In this document: positions 45,212-56,221 of the stretch, piece after piece
How the letters are laid out: each line of letters begins with the position of its first letter
Position numbering within the stretch: the first letter of the stretch is position 1
Origin: Papaver somniferum
Lineage: Eukaryota; Streptophyta; Magnoliopsida; Ranunculales; Papaveraceae
NCBI RefSeq assembly: GCF_003573695.1
Contig: NC_039363.1
Coordinates: 153,724,406 to 153,788,405 of the forward strand
DNA length: 64,000 bases
Reading direction: 5' to 3'
Made by a program: the position numbers and the translations under genes
The notes under the pieces: generated by a model
Databases searched by the model: none
Seen by the model: only the letters and a program-made list of their open reading frames with translations
What the model was told of the DNA's origin: nothing

Positions 45212-46786
45212 TACCCAGGGAGACACCTCTAGAAGAAAAGGTACTTGAAGTTCCAGCACAGCCTGCTAACACTGCGACACGAGTACCAGATCCAGATGTG
45301 ATGGTTTTAGTTGAGCAGATTATCAAAGAAACTTTCGGATAATGTGATTTTTGTTTTTAGAAATTATTTATTCTGATTAATTTTTTTTAAAATGAAAATA
45401 TTGAGGATGTTGGTATTTTTTTTGCTTGGTTTAGTTTTAGAATGAATAATATAAAAATATTGGTTATTTAATATATGCTTATTGTGGTCAAATTCTTTGC
45501 TTGATATTTGTTTGTTAATCAATCAATTTTAATTAACTCACATAGTCAACACAATTCAGTTTTGCATAATATACCTTATATAAGCATAAGCTCTTATGAT
45601 AGTTATCAGATTTTGATTTTAATTTATACACAACCAAAATGGAAGAAATATAACAATAATTTATGTAAAGGCTGGACCACAAGGGATCTTGGCACAAATG
45701 CCAAATTTGGGTCAAGCCAACCCAATGTGACAAACATTTTAGAAACAAAAAATAATCTTCTCTATGTTATTTGGCAGAACAGAAGAAGAGGATTACTGAA
45801 GAGATCTATCTTTTCTTTTGCATGTACACAAGAAAGCAACAAGATACTCGTTATGGCTACCTAGATCTTCTTCTTTTGCATGCGCACAAAACATAGATAC
45901 TCATTGTGATTGCGTAGATCAGTGGAAGTGAAATATGAGAAACTGAAACGTAATGATGATTGACAAAAGCAGTAGCGTGGTGATAGATAAAATACAACTC
46001 TTTTTATAATACTTCTCTTTCAGTCACACATAATAAGAAGTCCCAAAGTACAACTACCATAGGAATGTACCCCTAAAATCCAAAAATCAATCATAGGAAT
46101 GTTCCATATATACTCCTAGTATTTAGTGATGGGGATGGTATTTAGGACAGGGTCCCACTAGAACATTCTACACAAATTGTTAAAGTAGAAATGATCAAAG
46201 ATCAAAAAATACCATTGCAAACTGGAGTATTTATTATTGTACTAGCTAAATTCCTTTGTTACTAGTGCCTTGGATATGATAGTATATTTTCTTTACTACT
46301 GAGTCAACTGCATTGCACTATTTTACTCCCAATTCACATATTCTTAGAAGCAAAATAATAAATGATTAATATAGTACTAGCTAGTGCCTTGGAAGCTCAT
46401 AAATGCTTTTTGGTGCAATTTTTTTGATTAAAATCCCAATTCATATTCATAGAAGCAATTCTAGCTAGCTCTTACAATTAAATTTATATTAAAATAACCG
46501 AGATCAGTATTTATTTTTTAAAATACTGGCCGATAATATAGGATTTTATCATGTCTGTGCCTTTAATCTGGACGAAACATGAAATATCAGTGATACATAC
46601 ATATGAATATCTGGTAATATCGCATTATTGGTTGTATCAGACCGATCAGCCGATAATATTGGCAAGGATGTTTGGGGATGTTAGGTTATCAGGTGTAACT
46701 AGTTTATTTGATTGGTCGGCATTATTAATTCACGAACGACTATGATTGGCTTCGTCGACAAGACTCGATGTCCAATTTTTTTCTTA
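45212..46786. other. Intergenic region
   Basis: The first 130 bp are the out-of-frame continuation of the small-protein gene. The rest is AT-rich. A TACTAGCTAGTGCCTTGG-like word is repeated near 46244-46392, with a nearby repeated CCCAATTCA.AT word. No gene or element boundary was recognised. Confidence 0.5.
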
Positions 46787-47865
46787 ATGTCACTCTTGGA
46801 CATGGCTTATTCAGCTAAACCAATTTTTATTTCGATGTCACGATCTTAGAGAGTATAGTTCATCCAAATCTAAGTTTCCGAGAGTATTTCCACCAAGATA
46901 AATTGATTGATGGTAATTTTCCATTTTCTCCGATGTCACTCTTGAACGAGCTTGTAAACCAATTTTTATTTCGATGTCATGATCTTAGAAAGTATTTATC
47001 GTCCAAATCTAAGTTTCTGGCATATCTCCACCAAGATAAATTGATTGATGGTAATTTTCCATTTTTACCGATGTCACTCTTGGACGAGCTTCTAAACCCC
47101 TGATTTTTATTTCGATGTCAAGATATCTTAGCAAGTATATTTCATCCAAATCTAAGTGTCCGGGGAGTATTTTGACCGAGATAAATTGATTTAATTTTCT
47201 ATTTTTACCGATGTCACTCATGGACGAGCTTGTAAACCAATTTATATTTCGATGTCACGATCTTAGCAAGTATAATTTATCGTCCAAATCTAAGTTTACG
47301 GAGAATATCCCCACCAAGATAAATTGAGTGATGGTAATTTTCAATTTTTACTGATGTCACTCTTGGACGAGTTTCTAAACCCCTGATTTTTTATTTCGAT
47401 GTCACGATATCTTAGAAAGTATATTTCATCCAAATCTAAGTTTCCGGGGAGTATTTTCACCGAGATAAATTGATTTAATTTTCTATTTTTACCGATGTCA
47501 CTCATGGAAGAGCTTGTAAACCAATTTATATTTCTATTTCACGATCTTAGCAAGTATAATTTGTCGTCCAAATATAAGTTTACGGGGAATATCTCCACCA
47601 AGACAAATTGATTGATGGTAATTTTCATTTTTTACCGATGTCACTCTTGGACGAGCTTCTAAACCAATTTTTATTTATTTCGATGTCATGATCTTAGCAA
47701 GAAATTTTTGTCCAAATCTAAGTTTCCGGGGAGTATTACCACCGAGACAAATTGCTTAATGCTAATTTTCCATTTTTACTGATGTCACTCTTGGACGAGC
47801 TTGTAAACCAATTTATATTTCTTCCAAATATTTTTACCGATGTCACTCTTGGAGAATCGAAACGG
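46787..47865. repeat. Tandem array, ~141-bp unit, about 7.5 copies
   Basis: The word GATGTCACTCTTGGA or a close variant recurs at about 46787, 46931, 47072, 47210, 47353, 47496, 47638, 47781 and 47840. The spacing is 138-144 bp until a short last step. Each unit also has ATTTCGATGTCA, CCAAATCTAAGTTT and GATAAATTGA words. Units alternate partly between a CTTGTAAACCAATTT form and a CTTCTAAACCCCTGATTTTT form, giving a dimer period near 283 bp. Confidence 0.88.
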
Positions 47866-47925
47866 CGGGAGGGGGTAGTTTTTCTCACCGAAAAGGTGAG
47901 AATGCATTGGGAATCAAACCAATTA

Positions 47926-48045
47926 ATGCTTAAAATGATGTTTCTTTTCTTCATTATCATTATCCCAATTGCTTCCATTAGAGTCCAAACCAGAAATCCC
48001 ATTTCAAATTTGAGACTAAGAGAGGAAGACAAAAATTCATCCTGA
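47926..48045 (+). CDS. Short ORF with signal-peptide-like start
   Basis: The 39-codon frame begins MLKMMFLFFIIIIPIAS, a strong hydrophobic N-terminal core, followed by a charged tail. It could be the first exon of a secreted-peptide gene or a chance ORF. It ends about 70 bp before the broken frame at 48113. Nothing else supports it. Confidence 0.25.
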   Translation: MLKMMFLFFIIIIPIASIRVQTRNPISNLRLREEDKNSS

Positions 48046-48112
48046 TTTTTTGAGAAAAAATTGTCATCAATGCCTTGCAATCAAAATTCATCAGAGAAGC
48101 ATTCAACACCAA

Positions 48113-48874
48113 ATGGATATTTCTCTAAGAGCAATAGAGAGAAATATCTCTGATGCACCAGTGAGGAATGATAATTGCAGCCAATTGGTTAATAATATCT
48201 CCGAGAATCACGGTACTGCATCATCCACTTCTCGAATTCAGCAAATGCCTCCTAGGGGGTGAGAATATCCTCCATTTCAAGATTGTATAACTGAACATGG
48301 AGAAATCAGTGGTTGCGGAGGGAGTGGTGCAGTTGAAAAAGAACCAATGGCTACTGAGAACTGCGAAGAAATCATGTCTGATATTGATTCTGATCCTGGT
48401 GATGGTGTTAATGATGAGTTCGCTTACGAGGGTGTTGGTGGTGCATAGGCTGCCGGACCCCGACCCATTAGGACATGGCGCATGCAGGATGGCTGGGTTG
48501 TGACTGCTGAACACCCTACCAAAGGTTCGTATGTGATTAACGAGGGGGTGGTTCTTATTGGTCTTAACTATGTTGTGGCTGGAGGGGGAATATATGGATT
48601 TGATACTATCACTTTGCCTGCTGCCGCCAGAAGAGAGCTTTTTTATCGTGCTGCTCAGCCAATACCCACTTATGGAATGCCATATACCCTGCTTCATTAT
48701 GTATGTCCTACAGTTGGCAGAGCAACATCTAGAATAACTGCATTTGTGGAGGCAGGTAATAGTTAGCGAAATCCAGCGAGTGCAATACCACCATAGCAAC
48801 CGGCTGAGCCAGCACTAGCACCAGTCCCTACTTCTCAAACGATTGCATTTGATCAACCATCTCCAAGGGACTAA
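48113..48874 (+). pseudogene. Unknown protein frame broken only by stop codons
   Basis: From ATG 48113 one frame runs 254 codons to a TAA at 48872. It is interrupted by TGA at 48260 and TAG at 48446, 48764 and 48794, with no frameshift. The N-terminal part is polar, the middle acidic (SDIDSDPGDGVNDEF). The best-conserved-looking part is 48482-48763: MQDGWVVTAEHPTKGSYVIN, a glycine-rich loop, then LPAAARRELFYRAAQPIP. The end is Pro/Ala-rich. I do not recognise a family. Each stop could derive by one C-to-T change from CAG or CGA, as happens in methylated, silenced DNA. Confidence 0.5.
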
Positions 48875-49560
48875 GCGATAATCAAGCCAGGTGATAGAAT
48901 GTAGTTGTCTGTGTTTGCTAATAGATGAATGATTAGGTTGGAACATTTTTTGGTTTTTGTTTAAGGAATCGGTTAGTGTAAATTACATACTCTTAGCCTT
49001 TGTTTTTGGTTTTGGGTTATACTATTTTGGTAATGATGATCATCATGGTACTGAATTTGGTTCAAATTTAAGTTAGAAGTTTGGATTTTCCAGTTAACTA
49101 GAGAATGAATGTATGGATTTTTGAAAAAAATGATTCTTAAATCATGGTGGGGTTTTGTATGCAGATGGGTTTTAGCAATGTTGGATAAGTTTGGATTTGG
49201 CTATACTGATTATTGAATTAATATTCTATCATGCCGGGATAATTGTAGTAGCTTAGCCATAAATGGTCTTTTATAGAGTTGGTCAAGTGTCTGTCGCTTG
49301 GCTATTAACGTCTTTTCAATGCCATGCACACCCTCTTCAAAACCGTCATTACTCTTTTAAAACGTACCCTATTTCCAAAGCCTAAATCTAGTCTCTTAAT
49401 TCATTAGCTTTTACTCCAATTAAGAGGTGCATTGTTAGGTCAACCGTTTGGTTTTATGCATTCATAGAAGGCAAGTATATCAGATGAGTTATTTATATCC
49501 ATTTAACTGCAGGTTAACTTAGCAGAGCATCTTGGACTAGTTTTCGTTGTATTCTTGTTG

Positions 49561-49626
49561 TTTGTTGTTGAATCCATTAAAACACTTACACAAGCACCAA
49601 AATATTTTAATGGATTCAGCAGCAAA
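49561..49626. repeat. Inverted repeat, 22-bp arms, 22-bp loop
   Basis: TTTGTTGTTGAATCCATTAA and its near reverse complement (two mismatches) flank a 22-bp loop. It might be a small inverted-repeat element or form an RNA hairpin. Confidence 0.75.
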
Positions 49627-49895
49627 CAATAAACAACAACAAAACCAAGTCCAAGTCCAAGCATTAGTACTAGTGTTTGGGATTAAAGGGGTGAAAGAGT
49701 AGTAAAGGAGGAGGAAATGGAAATATAGGTTTGGGGTAAAGGGGATGAATGAGTTGCAGAGCATGAGGAGGAAGAGGAAGAATTTCTTCTTTATGAGTTG
49801 CGGAGCATCAAATGATTCATCTATAGATTGTAACTATCCTTTGGTCCCTATGGAATAGAAGAAACAGGTTATTGTAACTAAAATTAAACAAGTAT

Positions 49896-50000
49896 AGATG
49901 GGCAGCTTGGTGGAATGATTCGTCTTGTTACCTACCTCCTTCGAGTCGAGGCCATGCATTCGAATTTGGGCAGAAGCTTTTTTATTTAATTTTTGAGAAG
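49896..50000 (+). mobile_element. Possible SINE-like remnant
   Basis: GGGCAGCTTGGTGGAATGAT and, about 45 bp later, GGCCATGCATTCGAATTTGG resemble the tRNA-derived A and B boxes of plant SINEs, followed by a T-rich tail. The boxes are imperfect and no target duplication was defined. Confidence 0.3.
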
Positions 50001-50109
50001 ATTTTTTATTTATTGTTTGAAAGTCAGTTAATGACTGTTGGGCTGGAGAAGAAAAAGGCCCTCAACATAGTTGGGCCAGTGTTGTCGCAGTTACATCCCA
50101 TTTCATGTA

Positions 50110-50676
50110 CCCAGTAATAAATAGAACTGATGTGTCTATAAAACGCACACTATGGACACGCATACTAGCGTGTCTAATAAAACCAACTTTTTAACCACGC
50201 ATATAAACCAGCGTGTCTATAAAACGCACACTATGGACAATCATACTAGTGTGTCCAATAAACCGAACTTTTTAGCCATGCAATAAAACCGGCGTGGCTA
50301 TAAAACGCCCACTATGGACACGCATACTAGCGTGTCTAATAAAACCAACTTTATAGCCATGCAAATTAACCGGCGTGTCTGCAAATCGTACACTATGGAC
50401 ACGCATACTAGTGTGTCTAATAAAACTAAATTTTTAACCACGCCTCAAGTGACGTGACTATTTTTATGGACAGACCAAAACTGGTTAACGTGGCCATAGA
50501 CTGGTCTATAAACACGCCCAATCAAAAATTAAAGGTTAACGTGACTAAACGTTTGATATTTGGACGCGCTACTATCCCTGGCATGGCTGAAAGCACTTAT
50601 ATTAACACGCCGATAGAACATGGCGTGACAGGGAAATTTATATCTGGTGTGGCTAAAGGCCACTTTTGTACTAGTG
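50110..50676 (-). mobile_element. CACTA (En/Spm) transposon end with subterminal repeats
   Basis: The right boundary ends TTTTGTACTAGTG at 50676, whose reverse complement CACTAGTACAAAA is a typical CACTA terminus. Inside lie many copies of ACGTGGC/GGCGTG-type words, including a tandem ~81-bp repeat at 50120-50460. These fit the subterminal repeats bound by En/Spm transposases. The other end and any transposase were not found nearby, so this is either one end of a larger element or a fragment. It abuts the truncated copia LTR exactly at 50677, so it inserted in, or was joined to, that LTR. Confidence 0.6.
50120..50460. repeat. Tandem ~81-bp repeat, about four copies
   Basis: The word CACTATGGACA recurs at about 50149, 50230, 50311 and 50392, an even 81-bp step. 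Three of the four copies also contain GACACGCATACTAG followed by (C/T)GTGTC, so GACACGC and GCGTGTC can pair around ATACTA. Confidence 0.85.
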
Positions 50677-52106
50677 AGAATATTTTCGGTTTTGAATATT
50701 CCTTGGTGTCCAAACTTCCTTGTACTATAAATATCAAAGTTTTCATTTCAAGCAAACTAATCCTCAGAGCCAGCGAAACTACCTTTTGTGTTGTTACTGG
50801 TGGAGTCGTCTATTTAGAGACGAAAGTAACCTATTTAGACGAAATCTCTTACGGTCGCTCGTTTTAAAGACTTCTTTGGGATTGGGAATCTCTACGAGTA
50901 CCGTTGGTGGGAAACTAGATAATTGCAATTTATTATTAGTCTTAGATTGATCTGATTGACTAACAGTTGTTGAACTTTGATTGCACCTAGTTTGTTTATG
51001 CTTGATAATCTTCTCTTCTGATATAAGATTCACTCAAACTAGTTCGAAGTGTCGACGGGGATCTTTAGACTGTTTGTAGATCTAAAGACGTCTTTTGATA
51101 ATCCAACGTTAACAGGCTCCGTTATGTATGTGATTGACCACAAGAGATTCAAGTTGATTGTGTGCAGGTGTTTATTGAAGATCTAAGAAGATTTGAAGAT
51201 AAAGAAGACATTGAAGATATCTTATTTGAGTTCATAATCTTTGGTGTGCACAAAACTTGATCGGCTGGGGATCCAACTATAATCGGTTCGTCTTTGTGAT
51301 AGATTTTATTGATTAGTTGGGTAGATCGGCATCAATACGTTTCTTTGTGATTCGAAGTATTGATTGCATAGTCTTAATAATTACTTTGGTAGTTGTTGAA
51401 AAGATAGATCTTGAAACCCGATAAAGGAGTTTATTGGGATAAATGGAAGAGCCTTTTTTCAAACTCATATCATGTTGATTGAAAATAGTTCTTACCAAAC
51501 AGATTTGTTGTTCCTTTGCTGTTTGGAATACGAACCAAAGGAATTGTTCCAAGTGCGTGACTTATTGCAAGTTGGAGGCGCAGGGATACAGACGGAACTA
51601 GGTGAACTATAGGTTTAGTTACTTGGTCTCAACTATACGAAGTTGGTTTAGATTTTGTATAGCGTCTTAATCCCGAGAGTATTCAATTCTGGAAAGGTCC
51701 TGGGGTTTTTCTGCATCTGCGGTTTCTTCGTTAACAAAATCTTGTTGTTTCTTTTACTTTTCTATTTCCGTAATTATAATTGTTTTTATTATAATTAGAG
51801 GTAAAATACACAAGCGTTAACTCCTATTTACTTGGTAGCAATCCTATTGTGTTTGGTTAAGTCTGAACCTATTATCAAGTAAACATACTTCGTTGTTGTA
51901 TTGTCTCGATCTTGAATCAATAGTCAACCACACAAGTTATCTTGTTGTCGTATTGTCTCGATCACGTATCCATAGACGATCACACGAAGTGTGAACCAGT
52001 TAGTTGCATTGTCTCGACTCAGTACATAGACAATCACTTTCGGAGAAATGACTTATATGTGGAAAATTTTTAGATTGAAATATATTTTGGTACCCTCGTC
52101 TTTTCA
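50677..52106 (+). repeat. 5' LTR of the copia element, truncated
   Basis: This matches 57645-59074 along its length. It ends TTTTCA two bases before the primer site. The first ~1420 bp of the LTR is absent; the CACTA end stops at 50676. Confidence 0.85.
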
Positions 52107-52108
52107 AT

Positions 52109-52119
52109 TGGTATCAGAG
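52109..52119 (+). promoter_or_regulatory. Primer-binding site, tRNA-iMet
   Basis: TGGTATCAGAG lies two bases after the LTR end, the usual primer site for plant copia elements. Confidence 0.9.
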
Positions 52120-52175
52120 AAGGCCAACACGAAAAGATCTAACAATCTGTGTTTGGTGCGATCCAACCTATAAGA

Positions 52176-53881
52176 ATGAACTCGAGTTTTCATGAATCAA
52201 ATTCAATTAGCGTACCGCCAATATTTGACGGAACAAACTATCTATGGTGGAAATCTTCTATGAGATCTTTTCTTCAATCACGAGACTTTAATACATGGCT
52301 ATTAATCGTTGATGGTTATATTCGTCCAAAGATGAAAATTCGGAAACTGAGTTTAAATTCTTAGTAGATTAAACGAAGAAAAGGATCTTGCAAAGCAGAA
52401 TTCAGATTGTTTGAATGCTATAATACATGCTGTAAGCCGTGATCTACAACATCATGTATCAACATGTCAAACTTCGAAAGAAGCTTGGGATAATCTTCAG
52501 ATCGTATTTGAACAGAATACATCAGAGAAAAAAGCTAGACTTCAAACTCTTATGTCCGATTGGGAAAACCTTCGAATGGATGAAAACGACACGTTTGAAG
52601 AGTTTCATATTAAAATCTCTGAGATAGTTAATGCTTCTTTCTCACTTGGAAAGATTATTTCTGAAAAGGATATATTATGCAAAATTCTCAGATCGTTGCC
52701 ATCAAGATACAAATCTAAGAAGCATGCAATCATTGAAGCCAATGATCTCTCCTCTTTATCAAGAAGTTTTCTTGTTGGAAAACTAAAGATACTTGATCAG
52801 GAAATTGGCTGACAAACCCGTAAAAAAGGTTCTGATTCAGTGTTCGAAAAACTCCCAAGATCAGGAAGATCAAGATGCAGAAGATGAAGCTGAACTAAAT
52901 CATCATTTGTCTCTTATTACTCAAATATTCAAGAAATTGTTGTGACACCGAAAAACGGAATCCCCTATGTCTAAAGGAAAACATATTTCCTCACATAAAC
53001 ATGAAGACACTTGGGATGATGATGACATTATTCCTCAATGCTACAAGTGCATAGGATTTGGTCATATTTCTCCAGATTGTCCAACTAAGGATACTCAGTG
53101 GAAGAGAAATGCATATACTGCCACACTTGACTATTGTCCTGATGAGAACAATCAAGTTTATGAAATAGACCATATTGCAACCATTGCAGAAGTCCATGAC
53201 TGTGAAACACTCTCAATAGTGGATACTCAAGAAGAGTTTACTTCTAAGATTTTTCAACAAGAGTTTCCTTGTGAAGATAAAAGAAACTTGTTTCTTAAAT
53301 CTGAAATCAATGAAATAAAATCATCGCTGGATCAAATCAAAGCAAGTTATCTGGATGATAAAGTAAAATTGAACAAGCGTCTTGTGAAAATCGAACTCTC
53401 TCAACACTCTGAGAAAGAACTAGTATCTACACTCATTCATGACATCAATCGTTATGAAGATGAAATCAGAAAGTTAAAAGCAGAAAATTTGAAATTGAGA
53501 GATAAACTTGTCTTCTCAATGAAATCTACACTTGATACGAATATATCAAGGAACAAGAAAACAGGGTTGAACAAACCTACAAAACCTAAGGGTTACAATC
53601 GAAACAATTCTGGGATTTGTTTCTGATGCAGACAATGGGGGCATCATCAAAAAAAATGCTATGTTATCTCTTCTATATCAAAAAGGTCAAGATCTATTAG
53701 ATCAAAAATCACCTATGAAAATCAACGTAAAAAATTGAATAAAGTGATTTTTGGACATCAAGATCTTACATCAGATTTGAGCAATGAACCAAACAGTTCA
53801 AACATAATGTCTCCTCAAATTTGTAAGAATGTTGAAATCTTCAAAGGAAGAAAATTCAACAACCGAATAATGACAACCTAA
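52176..53881 (+). pseudogene. Copia-type gag, broken
   Basis: From ATG 52176 the frame reads FDGTNYLWWKSSMRSFLQS, the start of the UBN2-type copia gag. A frame change near 52358 leads into 52411-52812 (SKEAWDNLQIVFEQN, DWENLRMDENDTFEEF). Further changes occur between 52810 and 52967. From 52967 the frame has a CCHC zinc knuckle (CYKCIGFGHISPDC) and a long coiled-coil-like region (KSEINEIKSSLDQIKASYL). A second CCHC knuckle near 53616-53662 is cut by an in-frame TGA at 53624. Open reading continues to about 53881. It would have packaged RNA and formed particles; it is now non-functional. Confidence 0.82.
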
Positions 53882-54082
53882 TCGGTTTTCATGGATCCTT
53901 ACTTGCTACCCTCAAAATGTATACAGTAAGGATATAAATGTAAATATTTGGATAAAAATATTTCTAATTTTTTTTTCCGGTTAAGAATTTAATTGAAATA
54001 ATATTCTCAAATATTTTGAGAAAAAGTTCTTGAACTTATAAGAGGAAAGACCTCTTACTTCGTTTTACAGAGATTTGACAGA

Positions 54083-54445
54083 ATGTCTACCTCTAGATGC
54101 AACTCTCGCAAAACTGAAAAAGTATGGACTATATTGTTTTCTAACAAGAAACTTCGTCTCGAATCTTCTGATGGTGATTCAGATTCATCTCCAGAGCTTC
54201 ATCAAGATGTTCCTAATGAAGAAATCTCTTCACTGAATGATAATCTTCTCAAGAATCTTTCACTAAAATTAGATCTAATCCTATGTGAAGTGAGGAACAT
54301 GGAAAAGGATTTGCGAAAGGAAATAAAGGAAGTCAATGAAAATGCTATTAATCTTGAATCAAGACTAGTAATCATAGCAGATGATTGGAATCCTGTGAAA
54401 TCTTCTGATCCGGTTTCAACACTGAAAGAAACTCTAAAAGAGTAA
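54083..54445 (+). CDS. Accessory ORF of the copia element
   Basis: The 120-codon frame starts at ATG 54083 and ends at TAA 54445. The N-terminus is Ser/Arg/Lys-rich and a Ser/Asp-rich stretch follows. The C-terminal half looks helical with heptads (NDNLLKNLSLKLDLILCEV, then NMEKDLRKEIKEVNENAINL). No catalytic motif is present. It lies between gag and the 3' LTR, where SIRE/Maximus elements often carry an extra ORF after pol. Its survival while pol is gone may mean it serves a packaging or structural role, but that is a guess. Confidence 0.5.
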   Translation: MSTSRCNSRKTEKVWTILFSNKKLRLESSDGDSDSSPELHQDVPNEEISSLNDNLLKNLSLKLDLILCEVRNMEKDLRKEIKEVNENAINLESRLVIIADDWNPVKSSDPVSTLKETLKE

Positions 54446-56203
54446 AACTAGAGACTAAGATACTTGCTGTAATTCTAAATTCAAAGAAAAATAGACATCA
54501 GCTTTTGATTTATTTCAATAATTGTATAAGGTCTATTTGGAATAAAAACTATCTTATTTATGAATAAAATTATTAGTTTATAATTTTTCTTGTGATAGTT
54601 TTTCGTTTACATAGACTGTGCTTGAATGCTTTATCTTATTGCTACGTATGTGTATGGGATGTTTAATTTCGGTTTTCTAACCTTGATATTCGATCTCATA
54701 TGTTATGAACCATTATGGTTTGGGTGACTTTTTGGTTTAGCGGGATTAAGTTCTTGCCCATGTTGGTAGGCTTTATCAAAGGATCATAAGGGGTTCCGAT
54801 TGAAACTCATGTGTGAAAAAGTCACAATATGTTGAATCGTCTTGGTTTAGCATAAAAGCATATGTGTTTTGGGGTTTTCAACTTTTGCTTGCACTAGTTA
54901 AAAACCGCTTTTCAACCTTTCTCTGATAAAGGTTGGTTGTTGTTGTTCTTTTGTCTTGCAAGAGGATGACAACATGATGATATCCTCCCTGGAAAATACG
55001 AATAATTGGAGAAGAGGATGCGAAACTTGAGGTAACGACTTTGTTAGTTAATCGTTTTCCTGTTTAAGAAAAGCCTGATTTTATTGCATATATCTGTTGC
55101 TTTTTCTTAACAAAATTTCGGTACAATTGATGTTTGTTCCATTATGTGTGTATGGATGTGTGTGTGTGATTCAATTGTTTCCGGTTAAGAAAAACTATTG
55201 TTATCTTGCTTTATTGTTTGGTATCAATTTTTTAGGCTTACGAAATTACATTGAATTGTGGTGCTTTAATGTCTATGATTGTTTCAATTGCTTTCGGTTG
55301 AGATAAATAATTATGCAATTTGATTTACTTGGTTTGTATGAATTGTTTATGGCTTAACAAAAGGTTTTCGGGATGAATTGTTTAGCCCAATTCGATTCCG
55401 GATAAGAGAAACTAAGTTAATTCTGATCTTAGTTAGACTTATAAAAGTGTAGTTTTCGGTTATTCAAGTCTAATCGAATACCTTAACAAGAAATGCTAGT
55501 TAACTAACCTAGTACTTGTCTTGTTTAAAAGTGAAAGCTATAAGTTATTGATTCGAATAATTAGAACCTAATGAGAAAAACAGAGTTAATTCTGATCTCT
55601 ATTTTGGTCTTATAAAATAAGCGATTGTATTTGTGCAACAGGTTTAGCAAAGGAACTAAGGTGCTTAGTCGATTTTTGGTTTGCTAAACTATTAGGAAAA
55701 ATTGCTTCGTCTAATTGTTTCCTTGATAACATATCAAAACAAAATTACTTTGTAGTTTCGGTTTTGACATTGGTCAGGTCTTTTGAGATTTGTAAGATCT
55801 TTTGGGCTTGTCCTTTATTTGCTCGTACCTTTGTCATTTTGTGACAACAAGGGGGAGAACTATATGGAGTAAACAAGTGAAATTAGTATTGATTTGTATT
55901 GATTTGATATCACTAAGGAAAGGACAATGGTTCTTAAACGTTTTATCTAACGAAAAGAGTAAAGCATAGACTAAGGGGGAGTAGCATATCATATTGATAA
56001 GGAAATAACAAAGATATGCGGATTGAAAATCTACCTATCTTACCTTTGGGTGGAGTATTAGATTTATTATTATAATGTCAACAACGACATTTATGGATTG
56101 AATGTATACAAGTTATTGTGCTATTGAATTGGGGAATCAAGCGTATGTGTAATGAATTCATGTAATTTGTTTATCCATATAATGTAAGAGTTTTGTCACT
56201 AAA
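54446..56203 (+). other. 3' untranslated region of the copia element
   Basis: There is no recognisable pol. Several purine-rich tracts lie here (ACAACAAGGGGGAGAAC near 55843; CTAAGGGGGAGTAGC near 55973), of the type found between pol and the 3' LTR of SIRE elements. The rest is T-rich and non-coding. Confidence 0.6.
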
Positions 56204-56221
56204 ATTGACAAATGGGGAGAT
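56204..56221 (+). promoter_or_regulatory. Polypurine tract of the copia element
   Basis: AAATGGGGAGATT lies directly before the TGTTAG start of the 3' LTR at 56222. Confidence 0.75.

Larger units (their letters stand above)
48875..50109. other. Intergenic region with hairpin and SINE-like sequence
   Basis: No gene was found. An imperfect 22-bp inverted repeat lies at 49561-49582 / 49605-49626, and a tRNA-like, SINE-like stretch at about 49896-50000. The rest is AT-rich and featureless. Confidence 0.5.

Noticed and set aside
46787..47865. CRISPR-like appearance of regular repeats
   Set aside because: The unit is ~141 bp and repeats along its full length without unique spacers; this is a plant tandem array, not a CRISPR array.
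49896..49980. Possible functional tRNA gene
   Set aside because: Only A- and B-box-like words are present; no cloverleaf with a matching acceptor stem could be drawn. It is kept as a weak SINE-like remnant.
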